A DNA stretch of 64,000 nt from Coleophoma eucalyptorum (Eukaryota; Ascomycota; Leotiomycetes; Helotiales; Dermateaceae). Position 1 is the first letter of the stretch; every line of letters starts with the position of its first letter. Positions 1-10,464 of the stretch are shown here, piece after piece. The notes beneath the pieces are model-generated. The model did no database searches. It saw only the letters and a program-made list of their open reading frames with translations, and was not told the DNA's origin. Both the position numbers and the translations under genes were made by a program. The stretch is taken from contig JALRME010000009.1 in NCBI GenBank assembly GCA_026120035.1, forward strand, positions 1-64,000, given 5' to 3'.

Positions 1-97
1 GTGTCCTTCGTACGAGACCTATAGGATATAGTCAATATAAGGTTATTGTGCTCCCAAACACCTCTATCCTGCCATTGATCAAACCTGTGTCTTTACA
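1..97 (+). mobile_element. 3' end of an LTR, cut by the window edge
   Basis: These bases are nearly identical to the last ~97 bases of the complete LTR at 53221-53516 and end in TTTACA where that copy ends in CTTACA. A third, inverted copy lies at 9347-9557. The rest of this LTR is outside the window, so I cannot say whether it is a solo LTR or the end of an element. The degraded gasdermin-like frame begins just downstream, so the insertion may have removed that gene's 5' end. Confidence 0.8.
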
Positions 98-117
98 AAT
101 ACCTTAGTCCCGTGCAA

Positions 118-960
118 GACTATTACCCTATCGAAGAAGCTTAGTAGAACAAACTTAAATTCACTAAGGAATGTCTTACTGATTTTGACCTTACTATTAG
201 TAAAGAAGGCGACGTCTCGGCTATTGCGTCGCTCGAGTCGCTCGCCGGATTTAACGTTAACGCCGATATAGAAGACAAGGTGCATCTAGAGGGTAAGTTC
301 ATCTGGTTTAAGCGGTTGCTATAGTACGACCAATTCTTCGACGATCGTAATACTAATCCGGCCGTCAGGAAGACTATGCCTAGGTGGATCAAATGGTTGT
401 ATCTTAGCCCGGTGTAGGTGGTGGTAGGCATCATAACGTACGAAGACGTTATAATCAACTTTGAAAATAAGCACGAGCTGTAGGTTGAAAGGTATATCGA
501 GGTCCTAATTAGAGAAATCACCGTAGGGGGGATACGGCTTGGAAACACTAGAAATCCAAAGGTCGGCGCTAGTGCCTATAAGAAGACGGCAACCGTGTTC
601 AAGTCCTAGTCCGACAGGAACCAGATCTTTGCGCTAGAGCTTAGAAAGGTGATAACGTCCAAGTTCAAGTCGAAGATACTAAAAATAGAAGATTCGGGAC
701 CTATCGTTAAGGATAGCCGATTGGCTGCTAATGATTCAGATGACTCGGATGGTGAGACGGTTCAGGATCTTAAGAAGTCGGTTACTACTAACGAACTCAT
801 TCTTGAATAACCCGGGCCTACGAAGGGTACCGACGTAGTATTGTTCTATATTTAACGAGATACGAATCACTTAGAGCTTGATATAAAAAATATAGTTAAA
901 TTTGTACCTCTGAAGAGTTTACTACTATCAGAATAGCCTACCTAAGAGGCTTAGAAATAG
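118..960 (+). pseudogene. RIP-degraded gasdermin-like gene
   Basis: One plus-strand frame carries protein-like sequence for about 230 codons but is broken by several stops, all TAG or TAA, as RIP would give from CAG/CAA/TGG. The layout resembles fungal gasdermins of the HET-Q1/RCD-1 type: a charged beta-rich N-terminal part, a segment reading VVVGIITYEDVII around 415-455, a VGASAYKK segment near 560-585 and an FALELRKV segment near 630-650, matching the family's 'GLKIA', 'VGP' and 'AYQLRKI' conserved stretches as I remember them. Gasdermins form membrane pores after proteolysis and execute regulated cell death; in fungi they are often encoded beside a protease gene. A subtilisin-like remnant lies immediately downstream on the opposite strand, which supports the call. 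No intact product can be made. The family assignment is inference. Confidence 0.5.
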
Positions 961-1700
961 TATTGATTATGTTAACCTTTTCTTCAAGCTGCGTAAGACT
1001 TCCTCGACTATCTTCTTTTGACGGAAATACCTCTGTAGGCTAATCCATTCGTATCCTACCCCGATCCTCCTTTATTTTCTGGAAGATTGCTTTTATTCCC
1101 GGCGGGGTCTATAGGGCTATTCCCTACTTGTGGCCTTCTGCGTACTTACGAAGACAACCTATTATGAATACTACTATCGAGATAGCCATAGGAGTAGCTA
1201 TTGACGTACTAGATTGGTAACGAAACTCGTAGGCCCTCTCTTTATCTCGTCCTTCTTCGATTTTGGGCAAAGGCCAATAGGACTTGACTATCTTACCAAC
1301 GGTACTAAAATTATTTTTATAAGGGACTACACTTGGGTTACTTATGGTAATAATTCCCTGTGGTATGGCCGAGTGAATGTATATTATATTGTTATAGGCG
1401 GTAGGGTAGCTTCGGCTCCCTTTATCGCTATCGTTGGAGGCCGAAGAGATTATTATAATATCTTCTTTGATGTAGTTTTGAATTTCATCGTTATCGTCCT
1501 TATTAGAATTATCGAAGCCGAAGGAAAGAGAGATTATATTCACTTTCCACTCTATTCTCGTATGTTTTATAGCCTATTTTTTATAAGCTATAGCCTCTAC
1601 ATACAAAGATTTAGAAGATTCGTACCTCTGTGATTAAGTCTCTCCTCTTGAATTTATTAGTGCTCGTGACCTTACCACGGGGCTGAGGACAGGTATCGAT
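890..1700 (-). pseudogene. Truncated, RIP-degraded subtilisin-like (S8) protease
   Basis: The minus strand encodes the C-terminal half of a subtilase. Read from ~1640 down: an AIKH..IEWKV stretch, then NIISLSFGF (the usual 'DIISMSFGF' strand), SASN.. followed by SYPTAYNNIIYIHS, then FSTVGKIVKSYWP, and finally STSIATPMA, the equivalent of the GTSxATP block that holds the nucleophilic serine. The first Gly of that block reads as Ser. The frame stays recognisable to ~960 (a TPPGIKAIFQKI segment) but carries TAG/TAA stops, and I find no convincing Asp or His active-site segment upstream, so the gene is truncated at its 5' end. Fungal subtilases of this kind (HET-Q2 type) activate a neighbouring gasdermin. 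The convergent position beside the gasdermin-like frame fits that pairing. Confidence 0.6.
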
Positions 1701-1771
1701 GAGTACATCTTGAAGTACTTATACGAATTCGCGCTTCGAGCGCTTCCTAAATATATCGGACCAACGAATGA

Positions 1772-2646
1772 AAAGAGAGTAGTACGTTTCAGATATCGAG
1801 TAGCGCCAGTCTACTCTCGTATACGAAAGACAGTTGGACTGCTAATGTCGGTACTCTAGATGATGAATTTATCCGCTATAAAATAATGATGGAAATCTTT
1901 GACGACCCTGAATCAAGATTAGAAAGATTTGAACCGGAAATCAGTAAGCAAGCCGGAACAGGTCTGAGAAGATGTCGGAGTCTTATGGAACGGAGACTTC
2001 TATACTATGACCCTAACGATATAATTAGTATTTATGATACTCCATCCGTCAATCTAGTGGAGGTTTGCCATATCTTTAGTGACACTAATAAAATTTCATG
2101 GATTCGAGACCAACTATATCCGCCACCTAACATCACACTTGAGATGGAGCAGCATATTTTAAATATAGCGCTAGAGCGAGGTTTTGATATGAATGATAGC
2201 GGAATAGTATATATAGAAGGTTTTCTGAATCTTCTCAAAAGTAAGTTAAAGTTTCACCTATCTACTATATACCAAAGGTCGGCTGTACGTCAAGGTAAAT
2301 AGACTTTGCTAACTAAATCTTAGGAAAGTTCAAGTATCCTATCGATGTCCCTCTTCTATCTCCCGGCCCAGACCGAGTCAACATTGAAGACATTACGGAA
2401 AGAATAGAAACTGGCTTGACCAAAGATACCGATCTAACCAGGCATTCTAACAAGTACAAAAACAACCCTATGCCTCACGGCGAAGAATCCATGAAGACGA
2501 CAAAGGATGACGTTGGACTTGTTAGACAATTGAGTCTCCTGTCAAATATCATACTCACTGGGCGTGATTCCGACAAGATCACTAAGACTACAGTAGAGCT
2601 AGTCAATGAGTTGAAAGAGCGGGTAGAGCATTGGTCAATTCTCTAG
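1772..2646 (+). CDS. Hypothetical protein, two exons, start uncertain
   Basis: Two open segments join in frame across a textbook fungal intron at 2241-2323: donor GTAAGT, branch GCTAAC, acceptor TAG. Exon 2 runs 2324-2646 and ends in TAG. The first in-frame ATG is at 1886, but the frame is open back to 1772 with protein-like content, so an upstream exon or start is possible (an acceptor-like TTTCAG ends at 1792). From 1886 the product is about 225 residues, hydrophilic, without a signal peptide or membrane helix. I do not recognise the family. Unlike its neighbours it shows no RIP stops, so it may be functional. Its 5' part overlaps the start of the degraded protease remnant on the other strand. 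Confidence 0.5.
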
Positions 2647-3199
2647 GTCGACGCTCGAAGCGTAGCTTACATCCTCAAAACACTGCTTACGTCACATGAC
2701 CTTTCATCCAAAGGTGGAATGTAACACTACTGTGATCCATACAAATACGCGTCCCGGAGGACGGAACAACGTTCTTCCCTAGTCTCCTGACCCAGGTACT
2801 CCTGCCCCAGCACAGTAGTTGTTATTCAAACTGATCTCTAAAGCTCCTAAAATCAAGGGGGCTGAAGATATATATATAATTCCCCCGCATAGCTCGCTAA
2901 TGCCATATAACCTCGCTTGGGCCTATGACACCAAGCTGCTTTAACCTAGGAATAACCCACTTCAATGTACGCTCGGAATCGTGCTCGGCGTAAAGTTTTA
3001 TGCTCTCGACGGGCTGTAGTTCTCTTTGGAACACGTGCTATAAAGTGTGTGGTGTGTATGTGGTGTATGTAATAGGTGAATGAGATTGTGTAAGAATCTA
3101 AAAAGCAGCATAGGAATCAGTCTCACCGCCTTGCAAGGGGGAGGATGACGGTCATTTTCTGATACCCCCTTTCGTACCGGCGAGGAGCGCGTCAGGGCG
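2647..3199. other. Intergenic, no gene seen
   Basis: No credible reading frame on either strand. A short TA-dinucleotide run lies at about 2869-2880 and a GTGTGTATGTGGTGTATGTAAT stretch near 3050. I see no repeat shared with the rest of the window. Confidence 0.5.
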
Positions 3200-4171
3200 C
3201 CGGCGGGCCCGTGACGACCTACTGCAAGGATGGCGGATCCCGAGGGCGCCGGCGGGCTGGGACGACCTACGGCAAGGATAGCGGGTCTCGACTCTTCGCA
3301 GTAGGTCTTGATCGCGGGCGTGTAGTAACACTACTGCAGACCCAAACCGTACTGGGAATACGTGGTAGAATACCCTCCTTTGTGCCTTTTCTCGCATTAG
3401 CATCTGAAGCGATGCACATTATAGAAGCAGAGGATGCACCTCTTAGCGCTTCCCTACAAGTCCTCCAAGGTATCGCTTATTTGCAAGAGATGGCCTTCTC
3501 ACACAGGGCCGCGCTGCGCGGAGCGCCGATAATTAATGCTGCGAACCAAGGTCACAGAGTCCCTTTCTTGCTTCTCGGTTGGGAGACCGCCGTAGAAGAT
3601 TTAGTAGACCTCAACACACTCTTCAGAACGTCAATAAACTTTTTTCCCACTAAGACGGAGAGCTTCCAGTCTCCTATGGATAGTGAAACCAGGCTACTCG
3701 TCTTCTCTCCGTTTCCTAGCCAAATATTACCTATGGTAGCATTCTAGGAGCAGCTGAAAACGTATGGCTTTGAGTTACGAAGCTAAGGGTCATAGCATTT
3801 GAATGGCGTCTAGAGCAGCTGCTTCGAGAAGCAGATGAGCGAGCCGAGCAGGAGAGAAGGCGTGCAGAGGAAGCCGACGAACGCGGAGAACAGGAATGAA
3901 GACATGCGGAGGATGAGCAGCAACTCCGTATAAAAGAACACTTATACGAAAAACGAACAGGAAATCAACATTGCCTGGGTTCCTTGATGCATGCCATAAT
4001 CACCTTTACCTCGGGTTGACCATCCAAGCCCGACAGGTTTGTGTTTACAACATATCTGGCGGAGGGCATCGAATTGCTGTATTGACTATAGAATACAAAC
4101 CTCCGTATAAACCTTCGTTGGCACATATTACTGAGGGGATTGAAATACTAGAAGACCAGCCCTTTTTCTGA
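3200..4171 (+). pseudogene. Remnant of fungal kinase-type gene with EYKAPHK-like motif
   Basis: Fragments of a family common in filamentous fungi, usually annotated as a protein kinase with an 'FLDACHNHLYLGLTVQ' segment followed by a charged region and an 'EYKAPHKLSL' motif that resembles a PD-(D/E)xK nuclease core. Here an N-terminal piece (frame from 3211, ending 3747) is followed by a coiled-coil stretch rich in ERRRAEEADE (about 3810-3960, broken by TGA), then FLDACHNHLYLGLTIQ at 3977-4024. Directly after it, in frame, comes VYNISGGG.. and IEYKPPYKPSLAHI (to 4171). In intact relatives about 150 residues separate these two parts, so an internal deletion has fused them. The kinase domain that normally follows is absent. 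The family statement is from memory. Confidence 0.55.
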
Positions 4172-5204
4172 GATACTGGGCAAGTTGGTTCCTCAAGAAT
4201 CAAGGAAGTGATGGACGTGAGGAATTGAAGGTCGCTGCACGAAAATGTACAAATGGAAAAGCAAAGATTGGTTGATGAAAAAGCTTGCGTACGGTAGATA
4301 CCTTGATGGCCTGCGTTTCATGCCAGAGGAGCCAATCGGCAATTGGCAAATGAGCAAGCTTCCCCACAACAATCCACAACCCACATACGGTCTAATAACG
4401 CTAAGCCCCCCCTTTTCATCCCAACTAAGGTATAAAGTTACATAACTATGCGCTCTTGGCACTCAGTCGTCGTCATCGGCCTCTGCAAGCGACATGATAA
4501 TCTCGACCAATGATGTGCTCATGATTTGCTTTGGTCAACCTCAACTACATTCATATGCCTCCTATTACCACTCCTTGCGTAATAGAGGGTCGATTCTTGC
4601 ATACAGGACATATTATAGTCTTGGCAGTCAAGGAGACAGTAACTTGGTGAGAAGTTGTCGATGAATCAATTTCACTCAGTTCATTGAGTTCATGTAAATA
4701 ATGTCCAAGTTCATGATGATGTGGAATCAGTGGTTGAGAATGAGGCAGTATTTCTAAAGACTAACACTGACTACCTACCTTTGAGAATCAGTTTACTTAA
4801 GCCGCTATTCCTTACGAACCATTACAGTGCTCCCTCTCAACATATCGAACGGAAGGATTAACTGACAAGGGACCTTCTTTCCCCTGTTACACCCTTGTGC
4901 TCTCCGCTTCAGAGACTTTTCACCCAAGTGAACAGCTTACGCAAGTTCTTGATCCCCTCTAATCTGTTTTGATCCGCTTCGATCTAGCTTAGACCTTCGA
5001 AGTTCGAACGGGGGAGCAATTTTCAGGCTCGCGGGAGTATCCGTGTAGTATTAGCCTATCATTATGCCTAATGTTTCCCACATGTCTCTCCTATACTTAA
5101 TGCATGTCTCCAGCTACTATGCTTCTCTGTGTTCACATTCGTGTCGGATACGTAAGTCTTTTGCCAAGCCTCTGATCTTTTCTCATCTTTGACAATAGGA
5201 TGAA
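4172..5204. other. Intergenic, no gene seen
   Basis: About 1 kb without a supported gene. Short open frames at 4193-4462 (minus) and 4245-4445 (plus) overlap each other and show no family features; they may be the tail of the upstream pseudogene. The last ~300 bases are the upstream region of the dioxygenase gene. Confidence 0.5.
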
Positions 5205-5216
5205 CTAGGGGTTAGG

Positions 5217-5223
5217 TATATAA
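5217..5223 (+). promoter_or_regulatory. TATA-like box of the dioxygenase gene
   Basis: TATATAA lies 86 bases before the start codon and is followed by a CT-rich tract (about 5228-5262), the usual arrangement of a fungal core promoter and transcription start. Confidence 0.5.
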
Positions 5224-5308
5224 TCTTGTTCTTTTCTTCGTCACTTCCTTCCTCTGCAAGTCCTCATTCGATCATTCCTAAAGCTTCCATACATTCTCTA
5301 TTTTCAAG

Positions 5309-6358
5309 ATGCAATTCTCAAAGCTTGCCTTCTTAGGCTTTACCGCCTTAGCAGTTGCCCATCCAGGCGAGGTTCACAACGAGGAGCAGTACCAAGCCGA
5401 TCGCCTCGTGCGCCGAGAGTTCGTGGCCAACGCAGCTCGATCACTTGCAAAGTGCTCCGAGAAATGGGAGCGCGATGGATTCAACCGCCGTCAAGTGGCT
5501 CGTCGTGCTGCTGCCGTCGAGACTCTAAGCAAGCGCCTCGTCACTCGCGATACCGACACCGTTCTCAACACCTCCCATCTGTCTAGCGCTAGCTACACAT
5601 CCTCGACCCCTGAGACGAAAATCTTCTCTGATAACTCGACTTGCGTGCTTAGCCCCGAGGGAGAGACTGGCCCATATTGGGTCAAGGGCGAGCAAGTCCG
5701 CGCTGATCTAACTGAGGGCCAGCCCGGCGTTCCGATCACCATTGATGGTCAATTCGTTGATGTCGAGACCTGCGAGCCCATCAAAGGTCTCTGGTGGGAT
5801 ATCTGGAACTGCAACTCAACTGGTGTGTACGGTGGCGTCGTAGCTGAAGGCAACGGCAATATTGATGATACTGCGAACATCAACACCACTTTCCTCCGCG
5901 GTGTGCAAGAAACCGACTCGGATGGTGTTGTGCAATTCCAGACTATCTTCCCAGGTCATTACTCCGGCCGCACCAATCACATCCATCTGATCGCCCACCT
6001 CAACGCAACTCTCCTTGCCAACAACAGCCTGTCTGGTGGAACTGTCGCCCATGTCGGTCAGCTCTTCTGGGATCAAGATCTCATCGAGGAAGTCGAAGCC
6101 ACCTACCCATACAACACGAACAACGTCACCCAGACCAGTAATGCTGATGACCATGTGGTCATCGACGAAACTGAAGACTCTACGTCTGATCCTTTCTTCG
6201 AGTATGTTAAGCTCGGCAACGATCTTTCTGATGGTCTATTCGGCTGGATCACCATTGCTGTTAACACCTCCGCTGAGTATGATCCTAACTATAGCTTTAT
6301 TTATACTTCCAGCGGTGGTGAAGCCGAGAGTGGTGGTGAAGCTACTGGTGACTACTGA
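5309..6358 (+). CDS. Secreted intradiol ring-cleavage dioxygenase
   Basis: Intronless 349-residue protein. Residues 1-17 are a signal peptide (hydrophobic core LAFLGFTALAVA, then HPG), followed by a propeptide-like region with dibasic sites (RR at 35-36, KR at 75-76). The catalytic domain covers about 115-325. The four ligands of the non-haem Fe(III) of this family are visible: Tyr174 in GVYGG, Tyr218 in PGHY, and His224 and His226 in NHIHL. The LWWDIWNCNSTGVY stretch is typical of the secreted fungal branch, related to protocatechuate 3,4-dioxygenase. The enzyme would cleave catechol-type rings between the hydroxyls, outside the cell, acting on lignin fragments or plant phenolics. The tail is low-complexity and rich in Gly, Glu and Ser. 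Several N-x-S/T sites fit secretion. TATA box and CT tract precede it; no RIP damage. Confidence 0.92.
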   Translation: MQFSKLAFLGFTALAVAHPGEVHNEEQYQADRLVRREFVANAARSLAKCSEKWERDGFNRRQVARRAAAVETLSKRLVTRDTDTVLNTSHLSSASYTSSTPETKIFSDNSTCVLSPEGETGPYWVKGEQVRADLTEGQPGVPITIDGQFVDVETCEPIKGLWWDIWNCNSTGVYGGVVAEGNGNIDDTANINTTFLRGVQETDSDGVVQFQTIFPGHYSGRTNHIHLIAHLNATLLANNSLSGGTVAHVGQLFWDQDLIEEVEATYPYNTNNVTQTSNADDHVVIDETEDSTSDPFFEYVKLGNDLSDGLFGWITIAVNTSAEYDPNYSFIYTSSGGEAESGGEATGDY

Positions 6359-6869
6359 TGGAGATATTGTTAGTGACAAAAGCACTACTAGCTCCGCTGC
6401 TTAGGGTTCAATAACCGGAATCGTTCCCAGTGGCCTTTAAGCGTTGATGAAATTTGTTTTTCTTTCTGACGATCTTTGAACTGGCGAGAGGTGGCTTTGA
6501 TCAACTTGAGCAACTATCTTCTTCTTGTATATACATATAAAATCGGCAATCGACTACTTTGCCACCACATAAGTTCTAAAGTGACTGACTGCCATCTATC
6601 AAGACATTTAAGACCACTTGCTATCAACTTTAAGTAATGAAGGATTATATGGATTTTGCTAATGACTTGATTGCTACCGCAGGAACTGAGAATAAGCCTT
6701 TAGAAGATCCCTATATTCCTGAAGTGTAGTAAGAAAAACTAACAATCCAACCCCTTTATGAAGACATGACTATGGTCCTTCCATGGACCCCCCTCTCGTT
6801 ATTCCACGACTTGTGTATATCCGACTTACCTGGTAGGTCTAAGAGTTAGCAGTTAGAGCAATTGGTGGA
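6359..6869. other. Intergenic 3' region, AT-rich
   Basis: 3' flank of the dioxygenase gene. A short coding-like stretch near 6640-6730 (DFANDLIATAGTENKPL) runs into a TAG and is probably transposon debris. Confidence 0.35.
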
Positions 6870-7300
6870 TTTTTGGCCTTTCAGAGTCCTTTGAATATGG
6901 CGAAATTTCCTTCAAATTCTGGTAGCTCCATCTTGATAATAGTAGTCTTGTAATCGGTTTAGCCGTTCTGTCTCTTTTCGTATATAGCATAAGGGATATC
7001 ACGTCCAGACCACCTTGCTAGCTGCTCTCTCATCTCTCATCTCCATTGCTACAATCTCTCCTTAGCTACTGGCTTGGCTCGTAATTCATTCTCGATAGGT
7101 AAATCTTGCCATTGAAGTTTTGGAGTAGGCGCAACTATTGAATACCACATAGGAGGTGTCGGACTATTGGTTCCGTCGCGACACTTGCGCTTTTCGCTAT
7201 TATCTGTCCCTCTTATCTGCGCTTCAAGCTAGGCAGATTCTTCTAGAGCAGGTAGACTAGTCTGTCTCCGAAGCTGTATATCCTGAGCTCGACGAGGCAT
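6870..7300 (-). pseudogene. RIP-degraded ORF, probably transposon-derived
   Basis: Starting from an ATG at 7300 the minus strand reads a basic, Gln- and Arg-rich protein (start MPRRAQDIQLRRQ) for ~140 codons. It is interrupted mainly by TAG stops in positions expected for Gln (CAG to TAG); one TGA also occurs. Composition (basic N-terminus, Pro-rich middle, ELRAKPVAKER segment) resembles a gag or nucleocapsid-type protein, but I do not recognise the family. No catalytic motif is visible. Confidence 0.4.
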
Positions 7301-7369
7301 CTTGCCTTTGACTTCTGGTAGTACTTTACTTGGCTGATAAAGGAACTTATGCTAACGTATAGACGCCTA

Positions 7370-7760
7370 CTCGTATTCGGAGGAGTGCTGTATGGAGTTT
7401 AGACGGGAAGGCCCTATCAAAGTTATATGTAGATGCTCGCTGTAAGGGACGGTGTCCGCTTTACCACAAAAAACTACGTTTCGATCTATAGCGCTACTTC
7501 TATCGTCAAATGGATTAAATGGTGTGTACACCTCTACAACATGCTTTTCTGCGGTGCTAATGCAAATTTGACGGAATCGGGAGTTGATTAGCTCTCCTCA
7601 CACCTCTTGCGTTGCCTTTTTGAGCCAATGGGAAATGCCTCTATGGGCAATTGAAGGTGACTGGATGGAGAAGTACCCGAAGATCATGAACTGGATGCGA
7701 AGGGAACACTCGCGGAATAGACATGTTAAAGGTACTTGGATCGAATAAGGTGAGAACAAT
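7370..7760 (+). pseudogene. Degraded coding remnant
   Basis: Plus-strand frame with a coding-like stretch (about 7440-7620: RFTTKNYVSIYSATSIVKWI, then LSSHLLRCLFEPMG), broken by TAG/TAA stops. No recognised family. Probably debris of the same transposon class as the minus-strand frame just upstream. Confidence 0.3.
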
Positions 7761-8079
7761 TGTATGTATTTTTTCTTGAATTGGATTGGACTGTTGGGCC
7801 ACTATTGGCGCTGATTCCCATACTAATAACTAAATTCTAGAGTGACCACGTCTGAGGTAATTCACAACTGTAGTATGTGTGTTATACGAATGTTTCAATC
7901 CCATCACCTACAGAGCAAACATCGTAGACCATGCCAGCATGATCCTTGTAGGTAACGTGACTCTTGTAGGTCAACAAGACAGAACTCCAGGTCCAGCGTC
8001 ATGGTGCCCAGGCTCTCCATCAACTTGGTGAGCCTTCATTACCAGTCTCTAGTGGAACCAATGTTGGATTTTATACGGC

Positions 8080-9340
8080 AAGATCGAGTATAGTATAACG
8101 CAATTACGAAATACCGTCCACGGGTTGGTAAGTAAAGCTAGGACCGGATTGAGAAGGGATTTGATGTTAGTCGAGACGAATATTCGGGGCGAGATTAATA
8201 AAGGTTAAGTACCCCGAATCCATTGGGCCAAATTACGAGATAACCCCGTCAAGAGTCAAGTTAGGTGGTCATTTTTACAAAATCCACGTAACACATTCGA
8301 AGTAGATAGCCCATAGTGGTTGTAGAAGTGGGTATTTCAAGAGGCGAGGTTACGTGGACAATTCGTGACCCCCGAACAGCCCGAGGATCGAATCAAGTGG
8401 CGAAGTAGTACCATTTGCAAATACGAACGGTATTTGGTACAGTTCCAAGAAGAATTATTCGTTTTGATCCAAATGGTCAGCCAGCCCGGCCGAGTACCAA
8501 AGGTTTTGGGCATTCGACACCGGAATACCGCCAACGGTAGCATCCGGAATATCACCATCGAACAAGGTTTGGTCGCGATAGTATGTTTAACCTATAAAGG
8601 GTTCCGAGCAACCGACCAATTAAAGGTCATCCACCGATACTTACCACGGGAAGTTGCAGAGTTAGTAGTATATTATTTATGGTTGGTTTTATTATTTTGG
8701 GAGAAAGTACAGTTGTCGATCGATAACGAGGCCGAATTAAGTACATTCATATAAGGGGTTCCCAAGAAAGAGAAAGGAAGCAAGGCATATCATAAAGACC
8801 AGGAAATCATTCGGTAGGAGGAGAGGGAGCGAGAGCAAGACCAAGGCAACCAAGAAGAGCGAGATCAGTAAGATATAGAATTGCATAAACCAGATGAGCC
8901 CGATAGCAACGTCGGTATCGACTAGGGCGCATCTAGAGACACGGAAGAACCCATCGAAGGCCATATGAAATTCGGGCCGTGGAGAAAGCACTAGACATCC
9001 GAAAGAATGCGGAAAGTCATCCAGCGAGAAACCATTAGTAGGATAGGGGTAGCATTAAACATTAGGATATAGAGACAAAATGTCAAAGCTATATCCCGGA
9101 AGTTTTGTAGGCAGGCATTTGTGTACGATGACGAAGAGGATCCGGACGAAGAGGGAGATGGTATCGACAGCATATGGGATAAGCAAACCGGCCATACAAC
9201 AAGAATGGGAGATATGATATAACTTATGCCAGGTTATTATCAGAACCACCCAGCGAGATGGCCAGCCGCCGCGAAAAAATTCAGGCATATCAACCAAGAA
9301 TGGCACCGGTTTTCAGCATTTGCATCCGCGGATTAAAAGA
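8080..9340 (+). pseudogene. Degraded N-terminal part of a fungal RecQ-associated ORF
   Basis: A long plus-strand frame, open without stops over 8365-8754, matches the conserved region that in many fungal genomes precedes a RecQ-type helicase in very large repeated ORFs. Landmarks: LRDNPVKSQVRWSFLQ.PRN near 8232-8292, then a QPGR.P..LGIRHRNTA block (8480-8530), KGFRATDQLKVIHRYLPREV (8598-8657), VVYYLWLVL, and finally DKQTGHTTRMG and FRHINQEWHRF near 9180-9313. Stops are TAG/TAA. The sequence stops matching right after WHRF, where an inverted LTR begins (9347). No helicase motif (DEAH, Walker A) is present, so the C-terminal part is missing. The helicase association is from memory. Confidence 0.55.
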
Positions 9341-9346
9341 GCGGGT

Positions 9347-9557
9347 TGTCAAATCCATGTCTGATCAAAGGCAGGATAGAGGTGTTTGGGAACACAATAA
9401 CCTTATATTGACTGAATCCTATAAGTCTCGTACGAAGGACACAAAAAAGATAAAGAGAAAACAGAAGAAAGAAAGTAATTCCAATGACATGTCCCCTTTA
9501 TATGCTTCCTGGGTCCGAAACCCCTCCGACTCAGCTCATGCTCGCTTATGCATACTA
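9347..9557 (-). mobile_element. Inverted, partly diverged LTR copy
   Basis: This segment aligns with the reverse complement of the LTR at 53221-53516. It starts TGTCAAATCC.., then GGCAGGATAGAGGTGTTTGGGA, TATAAGTCTCGTACGAAGGAC and GACATGTCCC.TTTATATGC, and loses similarity after about 9557, so its far end is deleted or heavily mutated. It interrupts the RecQ-associated pseudogene directly after the WHRF segment. Confidence 0.75.
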
Positions 9558-9639
9558 CCGACAAGTCTTATGTTCACCCATTCTTCCGTTACGTGGCCAA
9601 TAGAATGTTGGCTACTTCGACGTCATTTGTGGAGTTGCC

Positions 9640-10060
9640 CCGGACGATTTAAGTTACGTGCCCCGCATATAGCCTCTATCTCATCGAGCTTGCATAAAGG
9701 CTCAAGTCAGATCGTTGAAATATGTTGCTCATACAGCCATAAAGAGAGCCAAAATAAAAGTTTTAAGGCCAATGTCAGAAACACAAGCTTTGATAAACCG
9801 TTGTCTTATATATCCAGCAGTACATATAGCGTACACCGCCTATCAGAGAGGAAGATGATGTCTCTTCTAAATTCTTCGTACGCGACAAGAATGATCAATT
9901 CATAGAAAGATACGACACCAACATCATCGGGACGCTTTAGGAGGCTGTCGGGTGGGCGAGCAACCCTATTGCTATCATGATTCGAATGTACCCCAGACAG
10001 AAGTACAATGTCCGAGTGTATCACCAACGCTGCAGAAGTCTTCGTGAACTAGTTTGGACC
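9640..10060 (+). pseudogene. Degraded coding remnant of unknown family
   Basis: A plus-strand frame from about 9796 to 10045 reads protein-like sequence (TPPIREEDDVSSKFFVRDK, then FIERYDTNIIG and EAVGWASNPIAIMIRMYPRQ) interrupted by TAG stops at Gln positions. I do not recognise it. It may be a further part of the element cut by the LTR or a separate gene. Confidence 0.35.
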
Positions 10061-10464
10061 TCCTTAGACATGAAACATTAAATCGATGCATGTATCAAAT
10101 CAATGTAACTTCATGTTAGTTTTACAATGAAAATAGACTAATAAAAGTAGATCGAGATAAAATCCGCCATTTGGAAGTACAGCAACGTCCACTCAATTAG
10201 GTAAGGTGGTTAGAGAAACATAAACTTAAAGGTTGAGTAAAAATATTAGCCTAACGTTGATTCCATCGCTCTCGTTTTCTGACTTAATGCTCGGTGGGAA
10301 CTATCAAGTGTCAAATTTTCTTGGCCCGCCCTGATTTATCTATGCTGTTGCTTTAAACGAAGAATGGAGCAGCAAAGACACCTCCAATATGGATTGAGCT
10401 ACCTACTCGTTCCTTGGGTTTTGTGTCCTCTCCTTCGCCGGCAGACAGCAGTGCGCTTGCTATA

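Noticed and set aside
1214..1633. 139-codon plus-strand frame
   Set aside because: Antisense to the subtilisin-like frame, whose motifs (NIISLSFGF, STSIATPMA) are specific.
5816..6404. Alternative frames in the dioxygenase gene (minus 112 codons, plus 129 codons)
   Set aside because: Shadows of the intradiol dioxygenase coding sequence.
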